The notes beneath the pieces were generated by a model. It was not told the origin of the DNA. It worked only from the letters and a program-made list of their open reading frames with translations, and searched no databases. Of a stretch of 64,000 nucleotides of DNA, positions 34,101 to 45,973 are shown one piece after another. The stretch covers positions 11,387,485 through 11,451,484 of the forward strand of contig CP034979.1 in NCBI GenBank assembly GCA_004026145.2, read 5' to 3'. This stretch comes from Takifugu bimaculatus (taxonomy: Eukaryota > Chordata > Actinopteri > Tetraodontiformes > Tetraodontidae). Numbering within the stretch: position 1 is the stretch's first letter; every line of letters starts with the position of its first letter. The position numbers and the translations under genes were made by a program.

Positions 34101-36334
34101 CGGGAGACATTTTTCATTTCTATTCCTAGCATAGCAAATGCTCACCCTTCATGGCCATTACGTGATTTATCCTCTTTATCTGGACGCTGACCTTACTTCT
34201 GTGAGTCATGGCTAATCGATGGCAGTAATGATCATTAATAGTTTGCATTTACTCTAACCTTGTGTTGCTTTGGCTGAACGAGCAGCCTAACCGAGCATCT
34301 GAGAAGAGCTGAAGGTGGAATCGCCGGCAGGTTCTTCTCAACGGCGCCACATCACAAATTCACAATAATCACATCTGTTTGTCCATTTAAAGGCCAAGTT
34401 TTGCTCCCAACTCAAACCCTCCTTCGCTCTCAATCCCACCGGGGACCCCCGTGATGCAGCTTTAATGCAGACAGCAATAGCTGCGGTTTGTCAGCGTGTT
34501 CCTTCCGAATTTTACAGCCTCCTCCTGTAAAAGGCTCGAGAAACCCCAAAGATGTTTCATAAATACCCCATGGTGTTAGTATAAGTGCTCAGAGGCGACA
34601 TGGAGTGGATCTGAGGCGGCGTCTCCTCGCTCTTCTCGGCCCTCTGGTCGCTCCGGACCATTCGGCTGGAACGGCGGCGCTTTTCGCCATGCGTTCGGTT
34701 TGATCAACGAAAACAGGGCGTCCTAATTGCGCTCATTGTTATGCGTCGTCACTTCACTGGTCACTTCACTGAATATCAACGAGCTCCCACAAATCACGTC
34801 TGCGCCGAAACACTCGGAGGAACAGGGAGGCAATTGCGCGATGCTGCTCCAAGGACACAAAAATCTAAATGAGACTCATTACGACGCTAATGCCCTAAAT
34901 AGGAACGCTGCTGCGCACCGTTGAAAACCGGAGCTGCCGTTTATTTTCCTCCTGTTGAGTTTTCTTTGATTCTTGCGTGTTCTTCTTCGTCAGGATGACA
35001 TTTTCTTTGAGGGGAGCAAATTAGTTTTCACACACAACGCTGGTCAAAGGGCTAAACGTTGCAGTCCTAGCACTTGCTTTTCTGTTTTATTCTATTTTTT
35101 TAGGAGACAATGAGAGAGCATCAGCTTAATATCTGGTTTGTTCTGTCTGGCCTGGAACCCAGTAACATCTACAAAGGTTCTCTGTTGCCCTCTCCATCTA
35201 CTATTTTCCATCAACTCAGCCTTAAAAATGCACCACGGGACTTTGGACCGTAAGAGAGGAGCATTTGCAGGAAACTGGTTAGGATTCAAACCCAGAACCA
35301 GCAGGTCACGAGGCAGCTAAAACCAGTTTGAGTTTTTGTCTCTGCAGCACAACTTGGATAATTCTTCAAATGTCTCTCTATCGTCCATTTTTTTCAAAGT
35401 TGGATTTTTTTTGGGGGGGGGGGGCACTTTGTGGGAGCATATCTGGGATAAGGCGGACTGTCTGAGAAACAGTCTTGTCTTTGGGCCAATGGTCCATGAA
35501 CTGTCTAATGAGGACTTGGGGATTCTCACTCCGCAGCTCAAAGGGCCATATGGCTTAGAGCAGCTGCTCGCGATGACTTCGGGACGCACGTGGCAGCGCC
35601 GTCTCAGCCGTGGCGCCACTTTATGGCGGCTGTACGCCCAAACGTTCGCGAAATACGCATCATCAAACTATACGCGTCAATTCCCCGTCCCACCGGAGCC
35701 GAGCATCTGATTGAGCCATTTTCCCCTTCTTCCCCTCAGGGGGACCTCAAAGAGTGCGTCGTGCCTGAAAATGGGTATAGATTGCCATGGAAACGCCTTT
35801 AAAGGAGTTTTTAAAAGTCACGGTGGTTAAATACAGAGACTTTTGAAGACACGTCTGCATCAGTGGTGAGAAACACTAAGCAGTCCTAATTAAAAGGTTA
35901 ACGGTCCTGGCAGCGGCGGCAGGGAAATCTCCACAACACCTTTGGGGGAAGGGGGGGGCACTCAAAATAGGAAGAAAATTCCCCAATTCCCCCAGTTTCA
36001 CCACTGCTGCTCCAGACAGGTGTGAATAATTGATGGAACATGCGATGTTTCCTTTCCGTCATGCGGTTTACACAGCACCTCTGGCACATTTGTTTTGTGC
36101 GACAGCGGAAGCGCCACTTTCCCCGGATTTCATCTGATCTCCTAAGCTGACGCGGGGGAGCGCTTGTTCGCCATTATTGCGGCAACATAACGCCGTGCCG
36201 ATGGATGCGTTTTATTTCTCGAAACGCGCAGACGGCTCCGTTTCTATTTCAGTTGGAGATAAAAAGCAACGCGCAGCAGCTAATCGAGGACGCTACCCTG
36301 CATCGGATCCACGGCCTGCTTAATTCAACCCCTG

Positions 36335-36335
<1 letters not shown>
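31105..36335. other. Non-coding; CpG patches and homeodomain-motif cluster
   Basis: CpG-dense stretches lie at about 31480-31660 and 34610-34700. CAATTAGCATTAATTAG at 33528-33544 packs several homeodomain cores, inside a repeat-free block (33500-33690). A near-perfect RFX X-box (ATTGCCATGGAAAC) is at 35781-35794. No gene was recognised. Confidence 0.4.

Positions 36336-36394
<59 letters not shown>
36336..36394. repeat. (CA)n microsatellite
   Basis: An uninterrupted CA run of about 29 units. Confidence 0.97.
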
Positions 36395-36398
<4 letters not shown>

Positions 36399-38499
36399 CA
36401 GGGCAGGATGCTCTCCAGGGGAAGGATATCACAGTTGCTCCATTTTCGTCAGCCAACTGTAAGATATGAAATAAAAACCCTTCTCTTACATCAATATAAT
36501 GCAATTATGGGCTTCAGAGAAATTGCTCATGAAATGAAGCGATCCATATTTCTGTCACTTGCCACATCTCTAACGCAATCACAGACACAAAGGAGGAGGC
36601 TGCGCTAGTTCCTGAAACCCACACCGCACGAGCAAAACCCCGCCGTGAAGGGCCCGATGACTTTCCCTGTGTACAGTGGGAGGAGCCAGCGCGGCTATGA
36701 TCACCATGGCTAACCGCATTTATTGGTAGAAAACATTTTAATTGATTGCGGCTGTTGTCTTTTTTAAGAATGGCGATGGGAAATAAAGCCGCGGCCTTGG
36801 CCGTTGCACTGTCACGCCTTCCTCAGAAATCATTCACCAGAGTGTGATGAAGTCAACGCTCAATCAAAAACTGGGAGAGAGGAGAAATGGAGCAGAACTA
36901 AGCATCTGGAAACGGCTTCCTCGAGATGCTCACTGTAACCGGTGGAGAGCAGAGTCAGTGCGTTTGCTCTGGCGCTGGGACACGTAGCGGTGATTAATGG
37001 CGGCTATTTAAGAAGCTGTTTGTTTTGCCGTGAGAGGACGCCGGCGTGAGCACGTGAGGGCTTCCGCAGGGGTGGGAACTTTTATCCGTGGGCTGTTTTT
37101 TTGCATCGGGTGACGCAGGAGGACACTCTCACACATCCGATCCACGTCACTGGGGGATAATTCATCGATAGAGGTTTGCTGGCTCCATTCTTTCGCTGAT
37201 ATTAAGCTGCGCACATTAACGTTGACGTGTGAGTCACTGTCAGCAGCATCAGTCACAGTTAAAGGAGCTGGGAACGAAGGAGGGGAATCAAAGTATCTCT
37301 CATTGCAATCAGAGCCATCCACTGGTGTCAGGACCGGTCCAGTGGAGCTACAGCCAGGACACACATAGGGTCCATTTCCTTTCTTTTCCCCTCAACTCTT
37401 TGATATTTTCACTGCCCGAGTTCTGGCGAGAACAGATAATAATGAAGTGAAAAGAAAAATGATAACTGGAAGAGCTATGAGAAAGCTCATTTCCTATCCA
37501 AGTGAAAATCTTTAAAGATTCATGCCAGCGTAGTTGATCTACTCGGATGACCCAGTAAGACCTGCAGCCTCAGAGGATGTTCAGTCAGGTTCAATTATGT
37601 CCTAAAAAAAGATGGCAGCATCAAATATGCAAAAAACAGAGTGGGACATCGCAGTTGGGAGTCACGTCCAGATGAGAATGATCAGATGAACAAGGAATGC
37701 TGGATGTTGGTCACACGCTTGCACCGCGATCGCAGCCAGATTTCTGTTCGATGAAGGTACGAATGAATCAAAACGGTGACCAAAAACAATTCTTGCTGGC
37801 AAAATGTGCAGCTGAATCTGTGTGAAATGGAGCCAATGAGGTTGCTGGAAATGGGTCGTCAGAGAGGAGAATCTTAGAAAAGGAAACAAGCCTGTGTGCT
37901 TCTCTGTTGTACGGTCCATCCCAGGTTTACGCACAAACGGAGGAAGCGGCGAATAAACGTGTCTGATTTGGGAATTCTCGCTTTGGAAATGATTTCCTGT
38001 CAGCTCGTGCTTCCTTTGTGTACCCAGTTGTAGTTTGGGCCGGACGAGACTGAGCTTTTCCCTGGTGCAGCTTTAAGCTAACGCTGTGAGTCCCAGGAGA
38101 ACCTGTTGTCGGGGTGACTGACTGTTGGGTCTGACGGATAGGAGATGTCTGCTCGGTGCAGATGGCGAGTGCAATGAGGGAATCAAGTTCTTTAAAAATC
38201 TCCCAGATGGTAGGAAAAAAAGAAGTTTTTATTGACTGGGTAGTCAGCCACATGCCGCTTCACGCCTCAAAACTCTCTCAACATCAGGCAAAACTTTGTC
38301 TCACGACGATCCCTTTAGGATTCAATTCAGTTTTTAAAAGATTCTTGAGCTCTAGTGTTGGAGGTTTATTCTGCGTCTCTGTTTTCCAGCTCCCAACAGG
38401 ACTTCTGTGCCTATCGAAAAGAAATGATACATTACAATATCTTGTTCGTGTTTGTTATTCTACCTCCCTGCCCTCCTTATCCCAACTCCTCCTTTTATT
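36395..38499. other. Non-coding; no gene seen
   Basis: Open frames up to about 118 codons occur without domains or splice support. Nothing else stands out. Confidence 0.5.
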
Positions 38500-38800
38500 C
38501 AGCAGGATAGTCCCTTCACCCCAAACGAGCCTGGTCCTGCTCAAGGGTTCTTCCTGTTGAAAGGCACTTTTTCCTTCCAGCTTTTGCTTGTTCTGAGCAT
38601 CTGTAAAGCGCCTTGAGACTAGCTTGAGTGTAACAGGATGGGTGACTCAAAGCTGACCTTAGGTGTGAATGTGAGTGTGGATGGTTGTCAGGCTCTATAT
38701 GTTAGCTTTAGGATGAGCTGGCGACATCCAGGGCGTCCACCTCTCGCCTGCAGACAGCTGGGACGAGCCCCTGCCCCCGCGAGGGGGAGGTGTCTGCTGC
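38500..38800. mobile_element. Teleost interspersed-repeat fragment(s)
   Basis: GAGCCTGGTCCTGCTCAAGG, then TTCTTCCTGTTGAAAGGCAC, then AAGCGCCTTGAGACTAGCTT, matches in order the 3' text of a widespread fish repeat. The stretch GAGCTGGCGACATCCAGGGC, then CGCCTGCAGACAGCTGGGAC, matches another recurrent fish repeat ending. Both are recalled, not searched, and the class is undecided. The short open frames overlapping it (for example 38156-38560) are repeat-derived at their ends. Confidence 0.5.
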
Positions 38801-41800
38801 GGGTACTGCCACACAGACATTTAAGAAAAGGGTGTTGTAAAGATGATGATGGAATGGTGATTAAAAGGCTAGGATAACTAGCAGGAATTCAACCTCACCT
38901 ACTTTCTCCCAACCTTCCTGTTTTCTCACCTTATCTTATGTTTTATGAGTGGACGCCAGGGGAATAGGGTTTCCCTGACGCACAGAGTTCTTCATTGAGA
39001 CGTACAGTAAAGATAGCTGCGGGGTCACAGTAACTGCAACACTATTCCCGTTTTCCATCGTTAATTATGACCGGTGTTGATGTTATCTCCCCAGCTGAGA
39101 GCAGTTACACAATGAGAATTGTGTTTACAACTGCTGGCACATTTGACGCTCAGTGAGACTGTTCTCATTAGCCTTGAATGCTAATGAGAATGCTAACACG
39201 TGGAGGGAGAACTATAGAGATGTTATAGAGTCCCGTGGCAGAACGGCTTTATTTAAGGGGTAAAAATGTCCAAGGAAGCCCAGCAGTGACACCCAAAGCA
39301 GTGGGATTAAAACTGTACGAAGTATGTACATATACGTCTTATAATATTGATTAACATTGATTAATGCAATGCAGATTATATTGTTGCTGCTACACTTTTG
39401 GTATTTATACAGTGATGAGGATGTTGAGTGACTATTGGTAATGTTTGTTTCTGATTGGCTGTCAGGTCAGTAAGTAAAGAAACATCTTTATATTACATAT
39501 ACATTAGAATCAATGGTCTCCTATAGACCCTGAAGTGATGAGATGAAGCTGACTTGTGTCTTGTTGGTTCAAATCCCTCAGTCATTCATGACAAAGCATC
39601 AAACACTAGATTATTCATGCACAGGCAGTCAGTCTGCAGCTCTAGCCCCATTATCTCCTCCCCGTCCTCAGGTGGGATGCTGGGCTGAAAGAGTCTCTGA
39701 TCAGAATTTAGCTCACGGCCCTGCTTGTTTAATGATTGGTTATAACTATCCTGACAGTATATTTAAGTGTTTATTACAAAATGTTCTTCTTCCACCGTAA
39801 ATTTTAAGCGCAAGCTGCCGTAAATCGAAGAAAACATCTTTTTGAGGGTCTCCTTTGGGAACCGTCGCGCTCAAACCCCCGTAAAGGATTTTCAATAATA
39901 ATGTTGCTCCCATAAAAAAGATCTCTGGAGGATATCGCTCTTTTTTTTTTAACTCTTCCCGCCACATGTGAGCTGTTTCAACGGGCTTGCGCCTGATGAG
40001 CGAGTGAATAAACACATCTGAGCTGCCTGTGATCATAAAACATACAGGAGAGGGAGCTCTAATTGGCTATAATGACCAAGTGAGTGCACATTATACTGGC
40101 TCCAGCAGGTCAAGGTGTGTAGACAGCAATTTCCTCTTAATTCATTTACAGGACACTTAATTTAATGGCTTTTCAAAGACAACATTAATACACCTAACCT
40201 TCACACACCAAACACCTCCTCCCTCCTTTTCCCAAGACACATACATATTATAATTAAAGCACATTTTCCTTCTGCATGTTTAGAAACGTGTCAGAGGCCG
40301 CTCTTTTTCCTCTGTCCAGTGCTGGATGACGCATTAATCCAGTACTAAACATTCCCTTTGCTGTCCTCATGGAATTCTGCCTCCACGTGGGCCTTTCTTT
40401 TTTTTATTCCCTTTGTTTTACACCCTCAGAAATGTCTTCATTTTCATAACTTGTGTGTCGTCGCCGTGCAGGTTTGTGCTGACCCCGCACTTGATTATTC
40501 CTGAATGGGAAAACGCCGTCTTTTGATTGAGAGGCTGCACGGAAGCTATATGGGAGGTGACACACGTGGTGTCAAGGTTCTTCTTTCACAGGAACATGTT
40601 GATGTAACCCTCTTCGCTTAGTCAGGAGATTAAAACTGGAGGTGACAGCTTTGAAGCCGGGATCACGGCTGGATAGAAATCTCAGCTATTTTATGGGATG
40701 GATCGCATACAGATGTGCATTTGTAAATGTTTGAGCACCTCACGGTAAAGTAAGTAGTTCAGGACGTGTGTCCTAGTTCGAGGGTTTGGCAGTGTGCAGG
40801 ATGGGATGTTTGGCTGATGCTAAGCCTTCAGCTAACAATTGCTAACCTAATTTCCCTGTTTGGTTTCCACGGCTGACGTGTAGGTGCATGAGGACGCTGC
40901 GCTGCTGGTGCCCGGGGGGCAAAATTAGACTCCCTCATATGAAAACACAATATCACACCCGTGGATATTGTTGTGCAAATGTGGCTTCAGTGGATTCCGC
41001 AGACGCAGAAAAGGTGAAGGGATTAAATTAAAGTCAGACAAATTGTGGCAGCAGTATGAATTTAAAGTAAATTAGAAAGAAGTCAGGGTGCTGTTATTGT
41101 TGTGTGATTAAAATTCAAATATTTCAGAACGTTTTTTTTTTTTACATTGGTGGATCATTTTCCTCATTTTCCTAAAGCACCATCACCGTCCATCGATACC
41201 CTGAGAGACTGACCCAGACTAGGACCAGGTGTAGTGACACAGTGATCTTCAGAGCTCCAACACTAATGGTTACTAAAGGTTATGAAATATATTAGGATTT
41301 TTTACAAAAAAAAAGAAAAGCTTCATTAGAGCTGGTAAGCAGCTGGTAAGATTAACATCTGCAACTCAGTGCTAATGAACAGATGTTTTGCCAAAAATGT
41401 GCGATGCGCCTGCTTGTGATGCCACATTATGGGCGACTGCTTCAAACCAGTCCGCCTGATGGGGCCACGTGACCTGGCGTTCATTTTAATACCGGAAGAA
41501 TGTCCTCCGCAGATTCACCGTTTTAAATGGACCTGACTGAATAGCAAATGAAGCGCATCCATCTTTGTGACACTGCAGCGCAGGGTTACGCTCCTCCAGA
41601 ACCATCTCTGGGTGTCCTTGCTATTTAAGTCTCCACTCCATTCCCTGTCTTGGACCTCCAGGTGGGTTTGATCCATCACGCGTTATCTTTATCACAGACA
41701 CTCCCTTGTTTGTGTTTTTAACAGAGGGCCGCACAATTAGCATAAATAGTTCGGATCAGATTCAAAGGCGCAAAATATAGGACGTATAGCATGGATGCTA

Positions 41801-42306
41801 TTTGGTTTGAGCTCTTTTAATTCCTGCCTTCTCTCTGTCTCCCCTCAGCCGTGTTGCCGAGGAAATTTATCAGTTATGCACCAATATCTTTAAAGGACCC
41901 ATAGAGCAGTGTGTGTCAGGAACACTGGGAGTTGCTGTGGTTTATGGCTGAATCCAATTATTTTCCAGAAGGCAAAAACAACCTGAATGTTTCTGATAGA
42001 TACATGTAGGCCCGTATACCGGCATAAATATTCATGTCTTTAATAAGAAATACTGCCCTTGAGCGAGTCACAAATTATGAGAAATCCACTCAAATTCTAA
42101 ACAGGCCTCCGAATGTTTTTCTATCGCTCACCCACAACAGGTTTCCACCAGAGACGCTTGTCCTGGAGGGACTCAAACTAAAAGTCCCCCCCCAGATGAT
42201 CCGCTTTGAAAGACCTTGTTAGCTTGATATCAAATGCAAACAAACCTCATAACAACAAAAAGTTTCAACTTTTTTTTGGTCTTTATAGATACTTTGACTC
42301 ACATAG

Positions 42307-42308
<2 letters not shown>
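38801..42308. other. Non-coding; inverted repeats and candidate regulatory blocks
   Basis: Two inverted repeats sit side by side at 39100-39190. An AT-rich, repeat-poor block with AATTA/TTAAT motifs covers about 40050-40290. No gene was recognised. Confidence 0.4.
39100..39190. repeat. Two adjacent inverted repeats
   Basis: First, AGCAGTT plus ACACAAT (39100-39113) can pair with ATTGTGT and AACTGCT (39118-39135), with a 4-base loop and a 4-base bulge. Second, TTCTCATTAGC (39162-39172) and its exact reverse complement (39180-39190) flank a 7-base spacer; each arm includes an ATTAG homeodomain-type core. Confidence 0.75.

Positions 42309-42354
<46 letters not shown>
42309..42354. repeat. (GT)n microsatellite
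   Basis: An uninterrupted GT run of about 23 units. Confidence 0.97.
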
Positions 42355-42355
<1 letters not shown>

Positions 42356-44677
42356 CTTGAATTTGCCACATGTTGAGTTGCATTCTACTAGAAAAGTGAG
42401 GACATTTTTGCGGGGGCATTTTGACTGAGGGTGAAGACATGGTTTTGATGCTGACGTTAGAATTGGGTCTAGTTTGGGGGTTCGGTGGTTAGTCGGGATG
42501 GAACTGAGTAACGTCCCCACAGAGACAGAAATACAAGGAAGTGTGTGTTTGTGAGGTGTAACACTGGCCTGGACACAGGTGATTTATTTGATGCAATGGC
42601 AACGTGCAAATTTAAGATTTTATTGAAGTGGAGGATGTTCTGAGGTGGGCAGCAGAAGGCAGAATTTTGGGGTCAAGTCCCACATTTCCACACCAGGGCC
42701 CGAGCTTGGGGTCCAGATGTTCACGGTCCCACATGCTGGACGCGACATAGATGTTTGCTGAAGAAGACGGAGTCAGAAACGAGGTGAGAGTGAGCTTGTT
42801 TCTGTGAAGGCTTTTGCGCTCGTTGCAAGGTCGCTGCGCACGTTTTGATGGCACATTTTATTACCTGCTTATATTAGTCACGAGTGATGAAACATGTGAC
42901 ATTCCAATATGTTAACACTTAAATCGCCCTCATTTCTGCCATTTCGCACTATGGTTTCGTCCTTCAGTCCGTGGTGATAAAATGCAGTTATAGATGGAAT
43001 AAAATATTCCAGCTACACATATAATTCTGACACGAGATCTTCCACAGATCCTACATGTTCATGTAAATCCATGTCGGAATGCGCAGATCTCTAAATAATA
43101 AATACCACAATGTGCAGTGGCTTTATTTTCAAGTTACAGGCGAATCAGTCTGTTGAACTTCTGCTTCGTTTCGTTGAACTCAAACTGTAACGTCTTTAAT
43201 TTACCACGGACAGATGCACATTTTGTGTTTATTCTATTTCATTCTCTCTCTCTCTCTCTCTCTCTCCTGGATTTCCTTTTGGAGAGCGTTCCGTCTGAAG
43301 TCACTGCAGCATCACCCTGGCCTGAACTCGGACCGAAGCATATGGTCCAACCCTCAATTATGCATGCCGCTTCCTTCTTTTAGAGGCAAAGAGCGCCGCG
43401 TTATTTCGGTAGAAGGTGACCTCGTTAACTGCCGTGGCATTTGCAGCTGATCTGCAAGTGTTAGCTCTGCTAATTCAGATCCCTCTAATTTTGTTTTCAT
43501 CCCACTTTCATCCCGGGCAGCGTTGACGTCGTGCGAACGTCTCCTTCCGACGACCCCCCTCCCAGATAGTGTTGATGTCCTTTCAACATCTGCAGTAATG
43601 TCAGGGGAACCTGAGCCATACCCGTCTAATTCAAGAAGGCAGCCGAACAGAACGCCCCACGAGCCGAGAAATGGAAAATATTCCAGATTGAAAGAGCCCT
43701 TATTATTATGATATAACCTATCGCATATGAAACGGCTAAAATTACTAGAGAGGCAAACAAATCAAGAGTCCAAGGAATCAATACAAATGAATCCCATGCT
43801 TGAGGGCTCTTCTGTCCCCAGGAATAGAACGCTAATACCATAGTTAGAACCATTCACAGCAGCAGAAATGATTCTAAAAGTGGAAATAAGATACATTAAA
43901 GAAAGCAACAATATCCCGGCCTGCATTTATTTAAGCATCTGATACGAAGCAGGTTTGAATCCAACCGAACAGTTGTGCAGGTGTCCGTTAAAGCGCTGCA
44001 AATGCAGCCAGATAGCTGCACTCGCTCAGGTTACAGCTACGGCAGGTTAACGCATCGGCCTGTTTAGCTCCTAATGTATACAACCATTTATCAAGCTTCT
44101 GTAGTCGCTGGAGCTCGGAGAGCTCTGAAAGTCATTCTCCTCTTAAATGGACCTCGCTCCCTAATGACGTCGTTGTCCCATGAAATCGCATCCACCTTAA
44201 ATATGAACGATGCACACATACATGGAAACTGACAAATGCAACAACATTCTTTCTAAACCACATCCCATAATGGAGCCATTCTAAAACAGGAGGCTTTTAT
44301 TGAATTCCAAGTGCATCTAGAAATGTCTGCCAGCAGCTGCTCACACGTGCAACAAAGTACAATCCCTCAAACTTAACAGAACCGCAGCCAGCCATGAATT
44401 AATTAAGGTTTTCTGCTCTGATAAGTAGCAGCCAAGACACGGGGGAGTGGTGTCGGCTCTCTCAGGAGTGAATCGTTGTTACCTCGCCGCTGCAGAGGAG
44501 TTTTACCCTCCATCCTCATCAGGGAGGCTCCGACCACTGACAAGAAGCACGCGGGTCACGTACTGCCACATTAGGCGGTTCAGGCAAGGTTAAAAAATTC
44601 TAAAGCTGGAAAAGTGCTCAGAGAGCACCTAGAGGCTCAGTTCCCCACATGTTGTGTACCTTTAATATAGTTATGAA

Positions 44678-44678
<1 letters not shown>
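42355..44678. other. Non-coding; no gene seen
   Basis: Contains a (CT)n run at 43242-43267 and AT-rich unique sequence at 43950-44420 with the look of regulatory DNA. No protein or RNA gene was recognised. Confidence 0.45.
43242..43267. repeat. (CT)n microsatellite
   Basis: A short uninterrupted CT run. Confidence 0.9.

Positions 44679-44726
<48 letters not shown>
44679..44726. repeat. (TA)n(TG)n microsatellite
   Basis: A short TA run passes into about 20 TG units. Confidence 0.95.
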
Positions 44727-44727
<1 letters not shown>

Positions 44728-45903
44728 TTAATGATTATTAAAATCCATGACTTTCTGAGTTTTTTTGCTAAAAAAAACAAAGAAACCTCCTCTTTTGGCA
44801 GTGGTTTAAAAAAAAAATCATCTTGAAGAGGTGATCAGATTTACAAGCGCAATTAATCAAGTATAATAATCTGCTTATAATTAATGGCTGCTGTCTGGAG
44901 TGGATCATCCATGTCAAATCATTCTGTCTTGCTTGGGTTAAGCACTGATCACGCTGAATAACTCATGAGGAAGAATAAAAAAACTGCCACCAGAATCTCC
45001 TCTTGTCATTTTCTCATTAAAAAAAAAACAACCCAAAAGTGTTTGCACAATGGAATAATGGCGACACGCGTGGGCACATCTGGGACGGCTTCGCGGTCAC
45101 GAGCGCACCGCCTCGTGTTCATTAGTTAATGACAGCGAGAGCCAATAAAAGATAATATAACGGATTTGGAAGTGAAAAATAAGGGGAACCTCAGATGCCC
45201 CGGCAGCTGCGTGCTGCACCTGCGGCTGCTCGGCTCCAGAGTAATTGGCTTAAATTTGGGGGAATACCTTGATTCACTTCCTTGCAGAGAAATGAAGATT
45301 GATGAGATGCAATATAACCAGGATGCAGTTTGCTTAGTCCAGCAAATAAAGAAGGAGAGGAAGAACAGATGAATCAGCTGGTCTGGGTCCGTCTGGAGGT
45401 AAGAGGGCCTGTCTGACGGCGTCTCTGCAGCCGATCAATATTTCATGTCTCTTTTTCTTAATTTGTACAATGATGCTGCATTATTACTCAACAAAACCCC
45501 CCGAAGATGCAAAAGAAGAGAGCAAAAGATACAAAAAAGAGAGAAGCCTTCAGCAGGCTGGAATCTACACAGGAGTGTAGTTTGCAACCTCACCACTAGG
45601 TGTCACTAAATCTGCACCAGACATTCCCAATAATTCATATTGATGGGGAGAAAGTTCCGAAGAGATCTTGAGCATTTGGACCTTGATTAAAAAACCTGCA
45701 CACGAGAGCTAATACCTGAAAATGAAATAGTTGTACTACAAAGAAATCAACTAGGTCACTTATCAACATAGGAAGATCTTTTTTTCTTTTTTGGGTTAAA
45801 ATTTGTCTCAAAGATTATTTAAATACCAGACTCACACAACTGCTGTTGGACGCCTGTGTTTTTCTGTTGTGATCAATGTGCAAACAATGAATTCAAATGG
45901 GTA

Positions 45904-45906
<3 letters not shown>
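44727..45906. other. Non-coding; CTCF-like motif
   Basis: CCACTAGGTGTCAC (45593-45606, plus strand) fits the CTCF core with one mismatch. A small CpG-rich patch is at 45060-45120. No gene was recognised. Confidence 0.4.
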
Positions 45907-45957
<51 letters not shown>

Positions 45958-45973
45958 CGTGCGTGTGTGTGTG
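45907..45973. repeat. (GT)n microsatellite with GCGT variants
   Basis: About 33 units, the last part interrupted by GCGTGCGTGCGT. Confidence 0.95.

Noticed and set aside
39550..39590. tRNA B-box-like GGTTCAAATCC
   Set aside because: There is no A box at the right distance and the T-stem does not pair; it is not a tRNA.
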